From NCBI GenBank assembly GCA_963797475.1, contig CAWCPR010000003.1:1178001-1242000 (forward strand): 64,000 nt of DNA. Reading direction: 5' to 3'. The position numbers were made by a program, and so were the translations under genes. Shown piece after piece: positions 22,286-31,255 of this stretch (its first letter is position 1; each line of letters opens with the position of its first letter). The notes below the pieces were generated by a model, which was given only the letters and a program-made list of their open reading frames with translations, had not been told where the DNA came from and made no database searches. Origin of the DNA: CAWCPR01 sp963797475. Lineage in GTDB: Bacteria; Chloroflexota; Anaerolineae; Anaerolineales; UBA4823.

Positions 22286-25219
22286 GTGGCAAACCTGAAA
22301 ATCTACTTGTTTGGCGCTCCAAATCTGGAGCGCGATGGCGCCTCTCTCCAGGTGGATACCCGCAAGGCTATCGCTCTGCTGGCATATCTGGTCGTAACCG
22401 GCGAGGCGCAGACGCGCGACGCCCTGGCGACCCTGCTCTGGCCGGAGTACGACCAGAGGCGATCCAGGGCCGCATTACGCCGTACCCTGTCTACCCTGCA
22501 TACAACGCTGGGCGAAGGCTTTCTGGAGATCGGGCGAGAGATCATCCGGGTTGTGACGGAACCGCAGCCCTGGTGCGATGTGGTTGAATTCCGCCGGTTA
22601 ACGGCTGCCAGCGCCGCTCACGAGCATCCCGCCAACGAAATCTGTCCACCCTGCCAGAGGCTGCTCGGGCAGGCGGCCGCGCTCTACCGGGACGATTTTA
22701 TGGCTGGCTTTACTTTGCGCGACAGCCAGATTTTCGACGATTGGCAGTTTTTCCAATCCGATAACCTGCGCCAGGAGCTGAGCGGGGCGCTGGAGAAACT
22801 GGCGGTCGGGCAAAGCACCCTGAGCGCTTACGAAAGCGCCATCGCCTTTGCACGGCGTTGGCTGGCATTGGACCCGCTGCGCGAGGAAGCCCACCGGCTG
22901 CTGATGCAGAGCTACGCCGCCGCCGGGCAGTACAACGCCGCCCTGCGCCAGTACCAGGATTGCGTGCGCATCCTGGACCAGGAATTGGGCGTGGCCCCTC
23001 TGCAGGCCACCACGCAGCTTTACAAAGACATCAAGGAAAATCGCCTACAACCCATCCAACAAACCACCTCCGGGCCGCCCGCGCCGCTGCCCAGCCTGAC
23101 AGTACCGGTTCAGGTCGAGAAACCACCGTTCGTCGGGCGCGCTCGCGAATGGGCCGGCCTGGAAGAAGCGTATGCCCAGGTCGGCCCGGCCGGGCGCTTC
23201 GCAGTTTTGGAAGGGGAAGCCGGGATCGGTAAAACCCGGCTGGCGGAAGAATTCCTGGCCCAGGCCCGCCTGCAGGGGGCAGCCTGCATCCTGGCCCGCT
23301 GCTACCAGGGAGAAGCGAACCTGGCCTATGGTCCTTTCGTTGAAGGTTTGCGCGGCTTCCTGCAGCAAAACCCCGCCGCGGACTGGCAACAGCGCTTATC
23401 CGCCCAGGATTTGGGCGAAGTGAGGCGCCTGCTGCCGGAGCTGGCCCAATTACGAACCGATCTGCCGGACTCCCAATCCCTGGAGACCCCAGGGGTGCGA
23501 ACGCGCTTCTTTGAAGGGCTGACCCAGGCGATACTGGCGATGTGCACGGGCGAGCGGCCGGGTATTTTATTTATCGACGACTTGCAGTGGGCGGATGAGG
23601 CCTCCCAGGACCTGCTGACCTACCTGGCCCGCCGGCTGGACCGCCGGCCGATCCTTCTGCTGGCGACCTGGCGCAGCGAAGACATCCCCCCCGGGCACCG
23701 TCTGCGCAGCCTGTTGGCCGAAATCCAGCGTGGCAACCGGGCAACCGTATTGGCGCTGAGACGCCTATCCCCTGATTCTGTGCACGAGCTCATCCACGCC
23801 GCGCTGCCGGCTTCCCCAGAAAACCTCAGCGACCGGCTGTACCATGAAACAGAAGGGACTCCGTTCTTTATCGTGGAATATCTGGCAGCGGTTAAGAAAG
23901 AATCGGGCTTTGCAGCCGCGGACGAATGGCCGATCCCCGGCGGTGTGCGCGACCTGCTGCATGCGCGCCTGCAAGACATCGCTGAGACCGGCTGGCAGGT
24001 GCTCCAGGCCAGCGCCGCGATCGGCCGCTCGTTTGATTTCGACGTCATACACGCCGCCAGCGGCCGCAGCGAGGAAGAAGTGATCGCGGCCCTGGAAACC
24101 CTGATTCGCCGAGGGCTGATCCATGAGCTGCAGCAGCGGGAAAGCAACACCTTATCCGGCCTGGAAAATTCCTGGGTGTATGACTTTTCGCACGACAAGC
24201 TGCGCTCGCTGGTATACGAAGAGACCAGCCTCGCCCGCCGGCGGCTGCTGCACCGGCGCATCGCCGAGACCCTGGCGCTGCACGCCCGTGGCAAACAAGA
24301 GCTTCCTGCGAAAGCAGGCCAGATCGCCTATCACTACAAGCGCGCCGGCCTGGCAGATGAAGCCGCCCAATACCACAAGCTGGCTGGTGAACATGCCCGC
24401 AGCATCTATGCCAACCAGGAGGCCCGCCTGCATTTTCAAACCGCCCTGGCGTTAGGCCACCCCGAGACAGCCTGGCTGAATGAGGCAATCGGCGACCTTT
24501 TCACGCTCCAGGGGGATTACGCCCAGGCGTTGAACAGCTACGAAAGCGCTGCGGCGCTGCGCACGGCAAACCCGGTGGATCTGGCGCGCATCGAACACAA
24601 ACTGGGCGACGTGTACCAGCGCATGGGGGAATGGGACCTGGCAGAAAGTCATTTCCAGGCGGCGCTCGAAACGCTGCCCGATCTACAAACCGGCGCTGAG
24701 CCCTCCCGCATTTACGCCGATTGGAGCTTCACCACCCGCCAGCGCGGCCAGACCGAACAAGCGCTGGAATTAGCTGCGCAGGCGCTGCGCCTGGCTCAGG
24801 AGGCCGGGGATGACCGGGCTTTGGCCCAGGCGTATAACCTGCTGGGCATCCTCAACCGCAGCCAGGGCGACCTGGAGAAGGCGGTGAGATACCTGGAAGA
24901 AAGCCTGGCTTATGCAAACCGCCTGGACGATCTAAGCGCACGCATCGCGGCCTGGAACAACCTGGCAATGGCTTACGCCGAGCGCCAGGAGCTGGCCCCG
25001 GCTTTCGAGGTCGCCCAAAAAGCGCTGGATTTATGCCGGAAACTGGGAGATCGCCATCGTGAGGCGGCCCTCCTCAACAATTTGGCCGATTTATCCTACG
25101 CCGCTGGCCAATCGGAGCGGGCGATGGATTACCTGACAAAGGCAGTGGCGATTTTTGCAGAGATCGGGGTCGAGGATAGCTACCGGAGACCTGAGATTTG
25201 GAAATTGACTGAGTGGTAG
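22286..25219 (+). CDS. SARP-type transcriptional regulator: winged helix - BTAD - ATPase - TPR
   Basis: This large regulator of 977 residues has an OmpR/SARP-like winged-helix domain at about 1-95 (KIYLFGAPNLERDG, ALLAYLVVTG). A bacterial transcriptional activation domain rich in helical repeats follows at about 100-255. An AAA/STAND-type ATPase has its Walker A in GEAGIGKTRL near 310 and Walker B in ILFIDDLQWAD near 428. TPR repeats run from about 690 to 960. Such proteins use nucleotide-driven oligomerisation to activate promoters. It starts at a GTG with GAGGG seven bases ahead. It is divergent from the receptor run and adjacent to its promoter, so it is the best local candidate for binding the direct repeats, though this is inference. 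Confidence 0.87.
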   Translation: MANLKIYLFGAPNLERDGASLQVDTRKAIALLAYLVVTGEAQTRDALATLLWPEYDQRRSRAALRRTLSTLHTTLGEGFLEIGREIIRVVTEPQPWCDVVEFRRLTAASAAHEHPANEICPPCQRLLGQAAALYRDDFMAGFTLRDSQIFDDWQFFQSDNLRQELSGALEKLAVGQSTLSAYESAIAFARRWLALDPLREEAHRLLMQSYAAAGQYNAALRQYQDCVRILDQELGVAPLQATTQLYKDIKENRLQPIQQTTSGPPAPLPSLTVPVQVEKPPFVGRAREWAGLEEAYAQVGPAGRFAVLEGEAGIGKTRLAEEFLAQARLQGAACILARCYQGEANLAYGPFVEGLRGFLQQNPAADWQQRLSAQDLGEVRRLLPELAQLRTDLPDSQSLETPGVRTRFFEGLTQAILAMCTGERPGILFIDDLQWADEASQDLLTYLARRLDRRPILLLATWRSEDIPPGHRLRSLLAEIQRGNRATVLALRRLSPDSVHELIHAALPASPENLSDRLYHETEGTPFFIVEYLAAVKKESGFAAADEWPIPGGVRDLLHARLQDIAETGWQVLQASAAIGRSFDFDVIHAASGRSEEEVIAALETLIRRGLIHELQQRESNTLSGLENSWVYDFSHDKLRSLVYEETSLARRRLLHRRIAETLALHARGKQELPAKAGQIAYHYKRAGLADEAAQYHKLAGEHARSIYANQEARLHFQTALALGHPETAWLNEAIGDLFTLQGDYAQALNSYESAAALRTANPVDLARIEHKLGDVYQRMGEWDLAESHFQAALETLPDLQTGAEPSRIYADWSFTTRQRGQTEQALELAAQALRLAQEAGDDRALAQAYNLLGILNRSQGDLEKAVRYLEESLAYANRLDDLSARIAAWNNLAMAYAERQELAPAFEVAQKALDLCRKLGDRHREAALLNNLADLSYAAGQSERAMDYLTKAVAIFAEIGVEDSYRRPEIWKLTEW

Positions 25220-25266
25220 CCTGGCGACAGCCTGCGGTAGCTAATGAAAAAAAGCTCTCGCCAGGC
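25219..25266. terminator. Possible terminator between convergent genes
   Basis: A nine-base inverted repeat, GCCTGGCGA at 25219-25227 and TCGCCAGGC at 25258-25266, encloses a smaller AGCT stem and a run of seven As, which is a T-run on the minus strand. It lies between the converging ends of the SARP regulator and the receptor-phosphatase fusion. Confidence 0.4.
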
Positions 25267-25307
25267 GGGCTGCGAAAAAGGGTTGCTTGGCCGCAGCTTT
25301 CAACCGG

Positions 25308-27743
25308 CTAACTTGCAACCCCCTCCGGTCCGGCATCGCTGCCCAAATCCGCTCGCTGCAATGACACCATAGTCACATCGTCCTCTTGTTCCCAATCTTT
25401 TCCGGTGAAATTAGACAGCTCGGTCAGCAGCGATTCAATGAGATCCGGGCAGGACATGCGCTCGTTATCGAGCAGAGATTTGAGCCGCTCCTCACCGAAC
25501 ATATCCTGCCAGGCGTTATGAGCCTCTACCAGGCCATCGCTGTAGAACAACAGGCACTCACCTGGAGCGACGGTCGTTTCAAACTCATCGTACTGAGCCC
25601 CAGGCAGCATACCTAACGGCATTCCGGTCGCCTTTAATTCCTGCACGCCATGCCGCGTACGACGGAAGGGCAGGTTATGACCGGCATTGGCATAGCGAAG
25701 TTTCCCGCTGGAAGGATCGAGCAGACCGTAAAAACAGGTAACGAACATTGAGGCTGGGATCTCTGGAAACAGCAGCTCGTTGGCGCGTTTGAGAACCGCC
25801 CCAGGAGTGAGCAAGCGCTTGATAGCGCCGCGCAGAACGACGCGGGTTGTCGCCATGACCAGGGCTGCCGGAACGCCTTTGTCGGAAACATCCCCGATCA
25901 AGATGGCGACGCGTCCATCCGTCAGGTTTACAAAATCATAGATGTCCCCGCCAACTGCCCTGGCAGGCTGGTAATAAACGCCAAAGCGCCAGCCAGGCAA
26001 GGTTGGGGACTCCTTGGGGAGCAGCGTTTTTTGAATGACGCTGGCTACTTCAAGCTCATGCTGCAAGCGCTCGCGCTCCAGGGCCTGCTCTTGGTGAACG
26101 TGGGCCAGTTGGGCTACACGCACGGCCGGCGCAGCCTGCACGGCAAGATTTGCGAGCATGTAGCGATCGTAGGCGCTATAATCCGACTGGCTCAAACGTT
26201 TTCCCAGGCTGAGCCAGCCGACCAATTCGGCCTGTGAGATCAACGGGACCAGTATCTTGACATTGCGCGACTTAAGCCACTCCAGTCCGGGCGATTCCAG
26301 GTCTAACTGCTCCAGATCCACCGCACCGGCGGCTTTTTTTAAATGAGATAAAAGTGAGTCATCAAAGGAGACTAAAGCTGTCGGGTCAGTGGTGGCGCCT
26401 CTTACCTGCAGGTCATCATCCAGAATCAGGACCCGGTATCCGTCTGAGCTCTTCAACCAGGATAAGACATGCTCCGGATGGACCGTCTCCCAAATTACCC
26501 CCTCCAGGCGCTCCATCAGCCGGGTTAAATCAACTTCGTCCCGCAAGGTGGCGGCGACGGCATTAAGCGCCTGGTTAGCGCTGTACTTCTGGCGATAAAA
26601 GCCCCGGTCAATGCTGCGCTGCACCCAGCCTCTTAGCGGGTTGAAAAACAAGGCAATCGCCAGCGTTGAAACGACGATCGCCAGACTGGATTCCTGGTGA
26701 ATTAGCGCTTGAAAGATTTGCTGCAGACCCACGACCGAAGAAAAGTAAATCAACACCAATAAGACGGTCAAGGCGCCATACACCAGGGAGCGGTTGATGA
26801 ACAGATCGATATCCCACAAGCGGTAGCGCAGGATCGCAAACCCGATCGACAGCGGGGCCAGCAAGATAAAGATGTGGTAAAGCGGCACACCTACCAGGAT
26901 GTGTACCAGCCGCGCCTCGCCAGGCTGGTTGATCCCTGGCAGCATGACCAGCGGCATGTGGTAAAGCACGAACCCCAGGAAAGCCACAGTTGTGCCAAAC
27001 ACGACCCACTTGGTTTGCTGGCGCTGAAGCGGGTTGGAAACATGCCGGTAGCGGTAGATCTGAACAGCCACCCCGCTGCCGTAAAAGCTCAGGAAGATGG
27101 CGAAGGACAGCTTAAGATTTTGCGACCACGTGCCCAGATGAACAATGTTCGCCGGCAAGGCAGGAAAGATGAGCCACAGCAGGCCCAGCAAAGCCCATAT
27201 CGCAGACAACCAACCCGCCAAACGCGGGACAAAGCGGCCGTCCGGAAAAAGGTAATAGAAAACGATCAGGCTCAACCCCAGGCCAAGGGCGCGCAGCAAA
27301 CCAACCGGCAGCCACAATGCTGGTTGAGCGTCTGCCAGGTGTACCAGGTTTGGGACGAAAAGCGACCCAAAACAGAGACAGCCCAGCGAAACCAGCAGCA
27401 TCATCCAATCATCCGATTTCGCCAGGAAGATTGCTATTGCGATCGCAGTGAATGCCAGCGCCTGCAGAGTCTCCAAAGACGTGCGGTAAAGGGCGAAAAA
27501 TTGTGGGGAAAGGCCGAAACGTGCTAAGGCAGGCAAGAAAGAATTCTGCGCTTCCTGTAAGTGCGCCGCGTACTCGACCGGGATAGCAAAGGCAAAGAGC
27601 GCCAGGCTCAAGAGGATGATCCCCAGCCAAACAAACCGGGCGAAAAACATCCAGCGACCCCTCAAACGGGTCCGCTCGGACAGGTGTAGGTCCACAAAAG
27701 CTGACGGACTCGGTATCACATTACGAAGATCCATAAAGCGCAT
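25308..27743 (-). CDS. Seven-helix receptor - GAF - SpoIIE phosphatase fusion (array copy I)
   Basis: The first 435 residues are a full receptor of the array family: membrane helices, FYYLFPDGRFVP, WDIDLFINRSLVYGALTVLL, FYRQKYSANQALNAVAATL, and EVDLTRLMERLEGVIWETVHPEHVLSWL (quoted as VDLTRLMERLEG and IWETVHPEHVLSWL). A GAF-like region with VPLISQAELVGWLSLGKRLS follows. A SpoIIE/PP2C phosphatase at about 560-800 has metal motifs VGGDIYD, GDVSDKG, YSDGLVEA and EDDVT. The kinase domain of the soluble relative at 7350-8984 is missing. The fusion shows what output the receptor family can drive: dephosphorylation of STAS proteins. The MerA-like paralogue is 51 bases upstream on the same strand. Confidence 0.88.
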   Translation of the reverse strand: MRFMDLRNVIPSPSAFVDLHLSERTRLRGRWMFFARFVWLGIILLSLALFAFAIPVEYAAHLQEAQNSFLPALARFGLSPQFFALYRTSLETLQALAFTAIAIAIFLAKSDDWMMLLVSLGCLCFGSLFVPNLVHLADAQPALWLPVGLLRALGLGLSLIVFYYLFPDGRFVPRLAGWLSAIWALLGLLWLIFPALPANIVHLGTWSQNLKLSFAIFLSFYGSGVAVQIYRYRHVSNPLQRQQTKWVVFGTTVAFLGFVLYHMPLVMLPGINQPGEARLVHILVGVPLYHIFILLAPLSIGFAILRYRLWDIDLFINRSLVYGALTVLLVLIYFSSVVGLQQIFQALIHQESSLAIVVSTLAIALFFNPLRGWVQRSIDRGFYRQKYSANQALNAVAATLRDEVDLTRLMERLEGVIWETVHPEHVLSWLKSSDGYRVLILDDDLQVRGATTDPTALVSFDDSLLSHLKKAAGAVDLEQLDLESPGLEWLKSRNVKILVPLISQAELVGWLSLGKRLSQSDYSAYDRYMLANLAVQAAPAVRVAQLAHVHQEQALERERLQHELEVASVIQKTLLPKESPTLPGWRFGVYYQPARAVGGDIYDFVNLTDGRVAILIGDVSDKGVPAALVMATTRVVLRGAIKRLLTPGAVLKRANELLFPEIPASMFVTCFYGLLDPSSGKLRYANAGHNLPFRRTRHGVQELKATGMPLGMLPGAQYDEFETTVAPGECLLFYSDGLVEAHNAWQDMFGEERLKSLLDNERMSCPDLIESLLTELSNFTGKDWEQEDDVTMVSLQRADLGSDAGPEGVAS

Positions 27744-27794
27744 CCATACGCGTTGGACGCCGGAATGGATTCAGAAGCAGGCGGCGCTTACTGC

Positions 27795-29285
27795 TCACTC
27801 GTCCAGTTCGCTGCTGTGCTCCCATTCTGCGGTCAGAGGTCGACCCAGGGCCTGCCACTGCGCCGAGAGCGGCATGACTCCCAGGTCGCGCATCGCCAGG
27901 CGGGCCGCCAGCCCGACGATAGCTGTGAATGTGGGGTAAGCCAGCTCCAGCTCGGCCAACTGCTCCACCCACATATCGGCCGCCATACCCGCCGCCACCA
28001 GTTGGATAGCCTCCAGGGCCTGCTCGCCGACGATATGCGCACCCAGAATGCGATGGTTCTCCTGGGAGACGATCAGCTTACAAAAACCTTCCGTGTGCCC
28101 ATCGATCACGGCTCGATCCAGGTTAGCGTAATTCACGAAGGCAGTGACGATGTCGATGCCCTGGGCGCGGGCTTGCTCTTCGGTCAAACCGACGCTGCCA
28201 TATTCAGGGTCGGTAAAGCCGCCGTGCGGGACAATCTTATGCTGGTAGGGCAGCCCAACGCCCAAAACGGCATTTTCCGCAGCGATGCGCCCCTCGTAAC
28301 TGCCGCTTTGCACCAGCATCATCCGGCCGGTGATATCGCCGGCGGCAAAGATGTTATCTGTGGACGTCTGCTGGAAATCATTCACAGTGATGGTACCGCG
28401 CTCAGTTTTCACACCGGCTTTTTCCAGGTCAAGGTCGTCTAAATTGCCCACCCACCCCACAGCCATCATCACCGCCTCGGCTTCAAGCCTGCGCGACTCT
28501 CCCTGGGAGGCGTAATTCAACCTCAGACCGGCCTCACCCGGCTCGATGGACTCGACACCGGATATCCCGGTAATCACATCGATCCCCCGCTTTAAAAAGG
28601 CTTCGGCCATCGTCGCCGAGATAGCGCTATCTTCGCGTCCCAGTATGGCCGGGCCGGCTTCTAAAAGGCTGATGCGCGTGCCAAGCGCAGCCAAAATCGA
28701 GGCGACCTGACTCCCGGTAGCCGCGCCGCCGACAATCGCTATCGATTTGGGCAGCTTCTTCAACGACCAGAGATCGTGATGGGTGATCGCCAGATGGCTG
28801 CCGGGGAAGGGGAACGTGCGAGCATGCCCTCCGACGCAAATAATGATCTTTTCTGCCTGCAGCCGGGCGCCGTCGGGAAGAACGATTGTATGTTCATCCA
28901 AAAAACGGGCTCCGCCGCTGCCAGCGAAGACCCGCGCGCCAGCCTCCTCCAGGTGCGCCAGGATTTGTTTCTTTTCGTGCATGGCATATACCACTTTTTG
29001 GGTATATGCCAACAGGCGTTCAAAGTCAACCTGAAGGGGCTGTCCACCTAGCCCGTAGTCCTCAAAGTGATGAGATTCGCGCACCAACCGGGCCGCCTTC
29101 GCCAATACACGGGTCGGCACACAGCCGTCGTTCGTGCAGGTCCCGCCCATGCGCGCCCGCTCGACCAGCGCCACTTTCGCGCCCAACTCACAGCCCCTCA
29201 GCGCGGCCGTAACGCCGGCTGGACCCCCGCCGAGCACAATCAGAGAATATTCATACGGACTCCGTGACTGAGAATCTGCTGTCAT
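27795..29285 (-). CDS. MerA-like FAD/NAD(P) disulfide oxidoreductase, copy 2
   Basis: This 496-residue paralogue of the gene at 9126-10574 is very similar along its whole length. The FAD motif GGGPAG lies near 19-24, the redox pair is Cys50/Cys55 in GGTCTNDGCVP, and VGGAATGSQ, AAGDITGRMM and the C-terminal AYPTFT with Tyr for the usual catalytic His are shared. It has an extra polar N-terminal tail of about 12 residues. It is neither a lipoamide dehydrogenase by that residue nor a complete MerA. GGAGG stands before the ATG at 29285. Like copy 1 it lies directly upstream of a GAF-SpoIIE phosphatase gene, so the reductase-phosphatase pair occurs twice. Confidence 0.82.
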   Translation of the reverse strand: MTADSQSRSPYEYSLIVLGGGPAGVTAALRGCELGAKVALVERARMGGTCTNDGCVPTRVLAKAARLVRESHHFEDYGLGGQPLQVDFERLLAYTQKVVYAMHEKKQILAHLEEAGARVFAGSGGARFLDEHTIVLPDGARLQAEKIIICVGGHARTFPFPGSHLAITHHDLWSLKKLPKSIAIVGGAATGSQVASILAALGTRISLLEAGPAILGREDSAISATMAEAFLKRGIDVITGISGVESIEPGEAGLRLNYASQGESRRLEAEAVMMAVGWVGNLDDLDLEKAGVKTERGTITVNDFQQTSTDNIFAAGDITGRMMLVQSGSYEGRIAAENAVLGVGLPYQHKIVPHGGFTDPEYGSVGLTEEQARAQGIDIVTAFVNYANLDRAVIDGHTEGFCKLIVSQENHRILGAHIVGEQALEAIQLVAAGMAADMWVEQLAELELAYPTFTAIVGLAARLAMRDLGVMPLSAQWQALGRPLTAEWEHSSELDE

Positions 29286-29346
29286 TATTAATTCCTCCCA
29301 ATCTTACAATTAATCGACATAACGCTTCTAATTTCGTGTATACGGG

Positions 29347-30573
29347 TTATTCGTAGCGCAGCGCCTCTACGGGTTCCAGACCGGCGGCGCGGTTCGCCGG
29401 GTAAAGCCCGAAGAACAGGCCGATCGCGGTGGAGAACAACGTCGCCAGCAAGATGGTATCGATACCAATCGCCGGGTTGATCGGCGTGGCGTTTGCCTGG
29501 GCGATCCGCCCCACGACGTAAGAGATCGTCCAGCCCAGCCCAATCCCCAACAGGCCGCCGACCAGGCTGAGCACAGCCGATTCGGTTAAGAACTGCAGCA
29601 GGATATCCATGCGGCGCGCCCCCAGCGCTTTGCGCAGGCCAATTTCACGGGTTCGCTCGCTGACCGAAACCAACATGATATTCATGATGCCAATCCCGCC
29701 CACCAGGAGCGAAATGGCGGCGATGCCCCCCAGGAAAATGGTCAAAACGCTGGTAATCGTTTGGGCTGTGGTCAGGAAATCTTGCTGGCTCAGGACGGTA
29801 AAATCATCCGCGCCGATCTCGGTCCGGTGGCGGGTGCGCAAGATTTGAGAAATCTCCTGCGTTGCTTGCGGTACGTCCGCGGCCGAGGCGGCCTGTACGA
29901 ATATTAAGTCGACGCGATCGCGGGTGGACCGGCGAAGCAAGCGAGTTTGGGCAGTCGTCAATGGCACAATGATGCGATTGTCGGCATTGCCGAAGGACGA
30001 ACCGCCTTTCAACTCCAGCACACCGGTAACGCGGAAAGGCTGCCCTTCGATCCGCACGGTTTCTCCTACCAATCCCTCTTTGCGCCCAAATAACTTATCC
30101 GCTACGTCCGTACCCAAAAGAACCACAGAGGCGCGGCCCAGGAGCTGTTCCTCGCTGATGAAATCCCCTTCCGTAACCGTGGCATTGCGCACCGAAGCAT
30201 ACACCGGGGTGACGCCTTCGATCGTGGTAGTGGTATTTTCCCCGCCAAACGAAGTGGTAACCGAGCCTTGCAGCTCTGGGGCGACGCCCGAAACAGAAGG
30301 CGCCTGGAACGGGTCGGAGATAGCATCCGCGTCGCCCAGGGTGAGCGGCTGGGGATTGCGGACATTGTCTGACCCGCCTCGGAAGACAAACAAAACATTC
30401 GTCCCAATACCCTGGATCGAGCCAGTGATCACGTTCTGTGCGCCGCGCCCGATCGACACCATGGCGATGACCGCCCCAACCCCGATCACAATCCCCAGGA
30501 TGGTCAGCCCCGAACGCAATTTATTTGAAGATAAGCTTTCTAAGGCTTCGAGAAAAGCCTGAAAAACATTCAT
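29347..30573 (-). CDS. MacB-like ABC transporter permease (FtsX fold)
   Basis: This permease of 408 residues has an N-terminal helix in KLRSGLTILGIVIGVGAVIA, a large outer MacB_PCD-like domain (about 45-270) and three C-terminal helices with the FtsX region. The motif SVSERTREIGLRKALGARR is a hallmark of MacB-type permeases, which form dimers with an ATPase and an adaptor to expel peptides, lipids or drugs. It is the last gene of a three-gene operon, two bases after the ATPase gene. A Gram-negative MacB would need TolC. None is seen here, so a monoderm-style exporter is equally likely. Confidence 0.87.
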   Translation of the reverse strand: MNVFQAFLEALESLSSNKLRSGLTILGIVIGVGAVIAMVSIGRGAQNVITGSIQGIGTNVLFVFRGGSDNVRNPQPLTLGDADAISDPFQAPSVSGVAPELQGSVTTSFGGENTTTTIEGVTPVYASVRNATVTEGDFISEEQLLGRASVVLLGTDVADKLFGRKEGLVGETVRIEGQPFRVTGVLELKGGSSFGNADNRIIVPLTTAQTRLLRRSTRDRVDLIFVQAASAADVPQATQEISQILRTRHRTEIGADDFTVLSQQDFLTTAQTITSVLTIFLGGIAAISLLVGGIGIMNIMLVSVSERTREIGLRKALGARRMDILLQFLTESAVLSLVGGLLGIGLGWTISYVVGRIAQANATPINPAIGIDTILLATLFSTAIGLFFGLYPANRAAGLEPVEALRYE

Positions 30574-30575
30574 CT

Positions 30576-31253
30576 TTATTCCTCGACCACCCCATCGCGA
30601 ATGTGGATCGACCGCTGAGTCTGGGCGGCGATCTCGGGGTCATGGGTGACGACGATCAAGGTCGTTCCATGCTCTTTGTTCAGTGAAAGCAAGATCTGCA
30701 TGATCTCGTCGCCCGCTTGCGTGTCCAGGTTGCCGGTTGGCTCATCCGCAAGGATAATTGCCGGGTCATTGACCAGGGCACGGGCGATCGCCACGCGCTG
30801 CTGCTGACCCCCAGAAAGCTCATTGGGGTGGTGGTCAACCCTATCTTTCAAGCCGACTGCTTCCAGGGCAGCCATGGCGCGGTCTTTTCGCCCCTGGGTT
30901 ACCCCGGCATAACGCATCGGCAGCTCGACATTCGCCAGGGCGGACGAACGCGTCAGCAGGTTAAAACTCTGAAAAACGAATCCCACTTTGCGGTTGCGGA
31001 TGGCAGCCAGTTGGTCGTCGGTGAGTTCTGAGACGAGCTCGCCGTCCAGGATGTAAGTTCCCGCGGTCGGCCGGTCCAGGCAGCCAATGATGTTCATCAG
31101 GGTGGACTTGCCCGAGCCAGACGGCCCCATGATGGCGACGATCTCACCTCGGGCAATTTTCATCGAAAGGCCGCGCAAGGCGTGTACTTCGAATTCCCCC
31201 ATTTTGTAAACTTTGGTCAGGTTCTCCGCTTCAATTACGTATTTCTCGCTCAT
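30576..31253 (-). CDS. MacB/LolD-type ABC transporter ATP-binding protein
   Basis: This ATPase of 225 residues has Walker A GPSGSGKSTL near 44-53, the Q-loop in VFQSFNLL, signature LSGGQQQRVAIARAL, and Walker B ILADEPTGNLD. The H-loop is in VVTHDPE. Sequence around YKMGEFEVHALRG is typical of the LolD/MacB subfamily that powers mechanotransmission rather than substrate passage through the membrane. It lies between the adaptor and the permease genes with gaps of two bases on each side, so the three are certainly one operon. Confidence 0.92.
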   Translation of the reverse strand: MSEKYVIEAENLTKVYKMGEFEVHALRGLSMKIARGEIVAIMGPSGSGKSTLMNIIGCLDRPTAGTYILDGELVSELTDDQLAAIRNRKVGFVFQSFNLLTRSSALANVELPMRYAGVTQGRKDRAMAALEAVGLKDRVDHHPNELSGGQQQRVAIARALVNDPAIILADEPTGNLDTQAGDEIMQILLSLNKEHGTTLIVVTHDPEIAAQTQRSIHIRDGVVEE

Positions 31254-31255
31254 TG

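Noticed and set aside
26874..27527. A 217-codon plus-strand frame
   Set aside because: It lies wholly within the receptor-phosphatase gene on the other strand and its translation is low-complexity and unlike any family; it is a shadow frame.
9126..29285. The two flavoproteins as true mercuric reductases or lipoamide dehydrogenases
   Set aside because: They lack the MerA heavy-metal domain and C-terminal cysteine pair, no mer genes are nearby, and the catalytic His of lipoamide dehydrogenase is replaced by Tyr.
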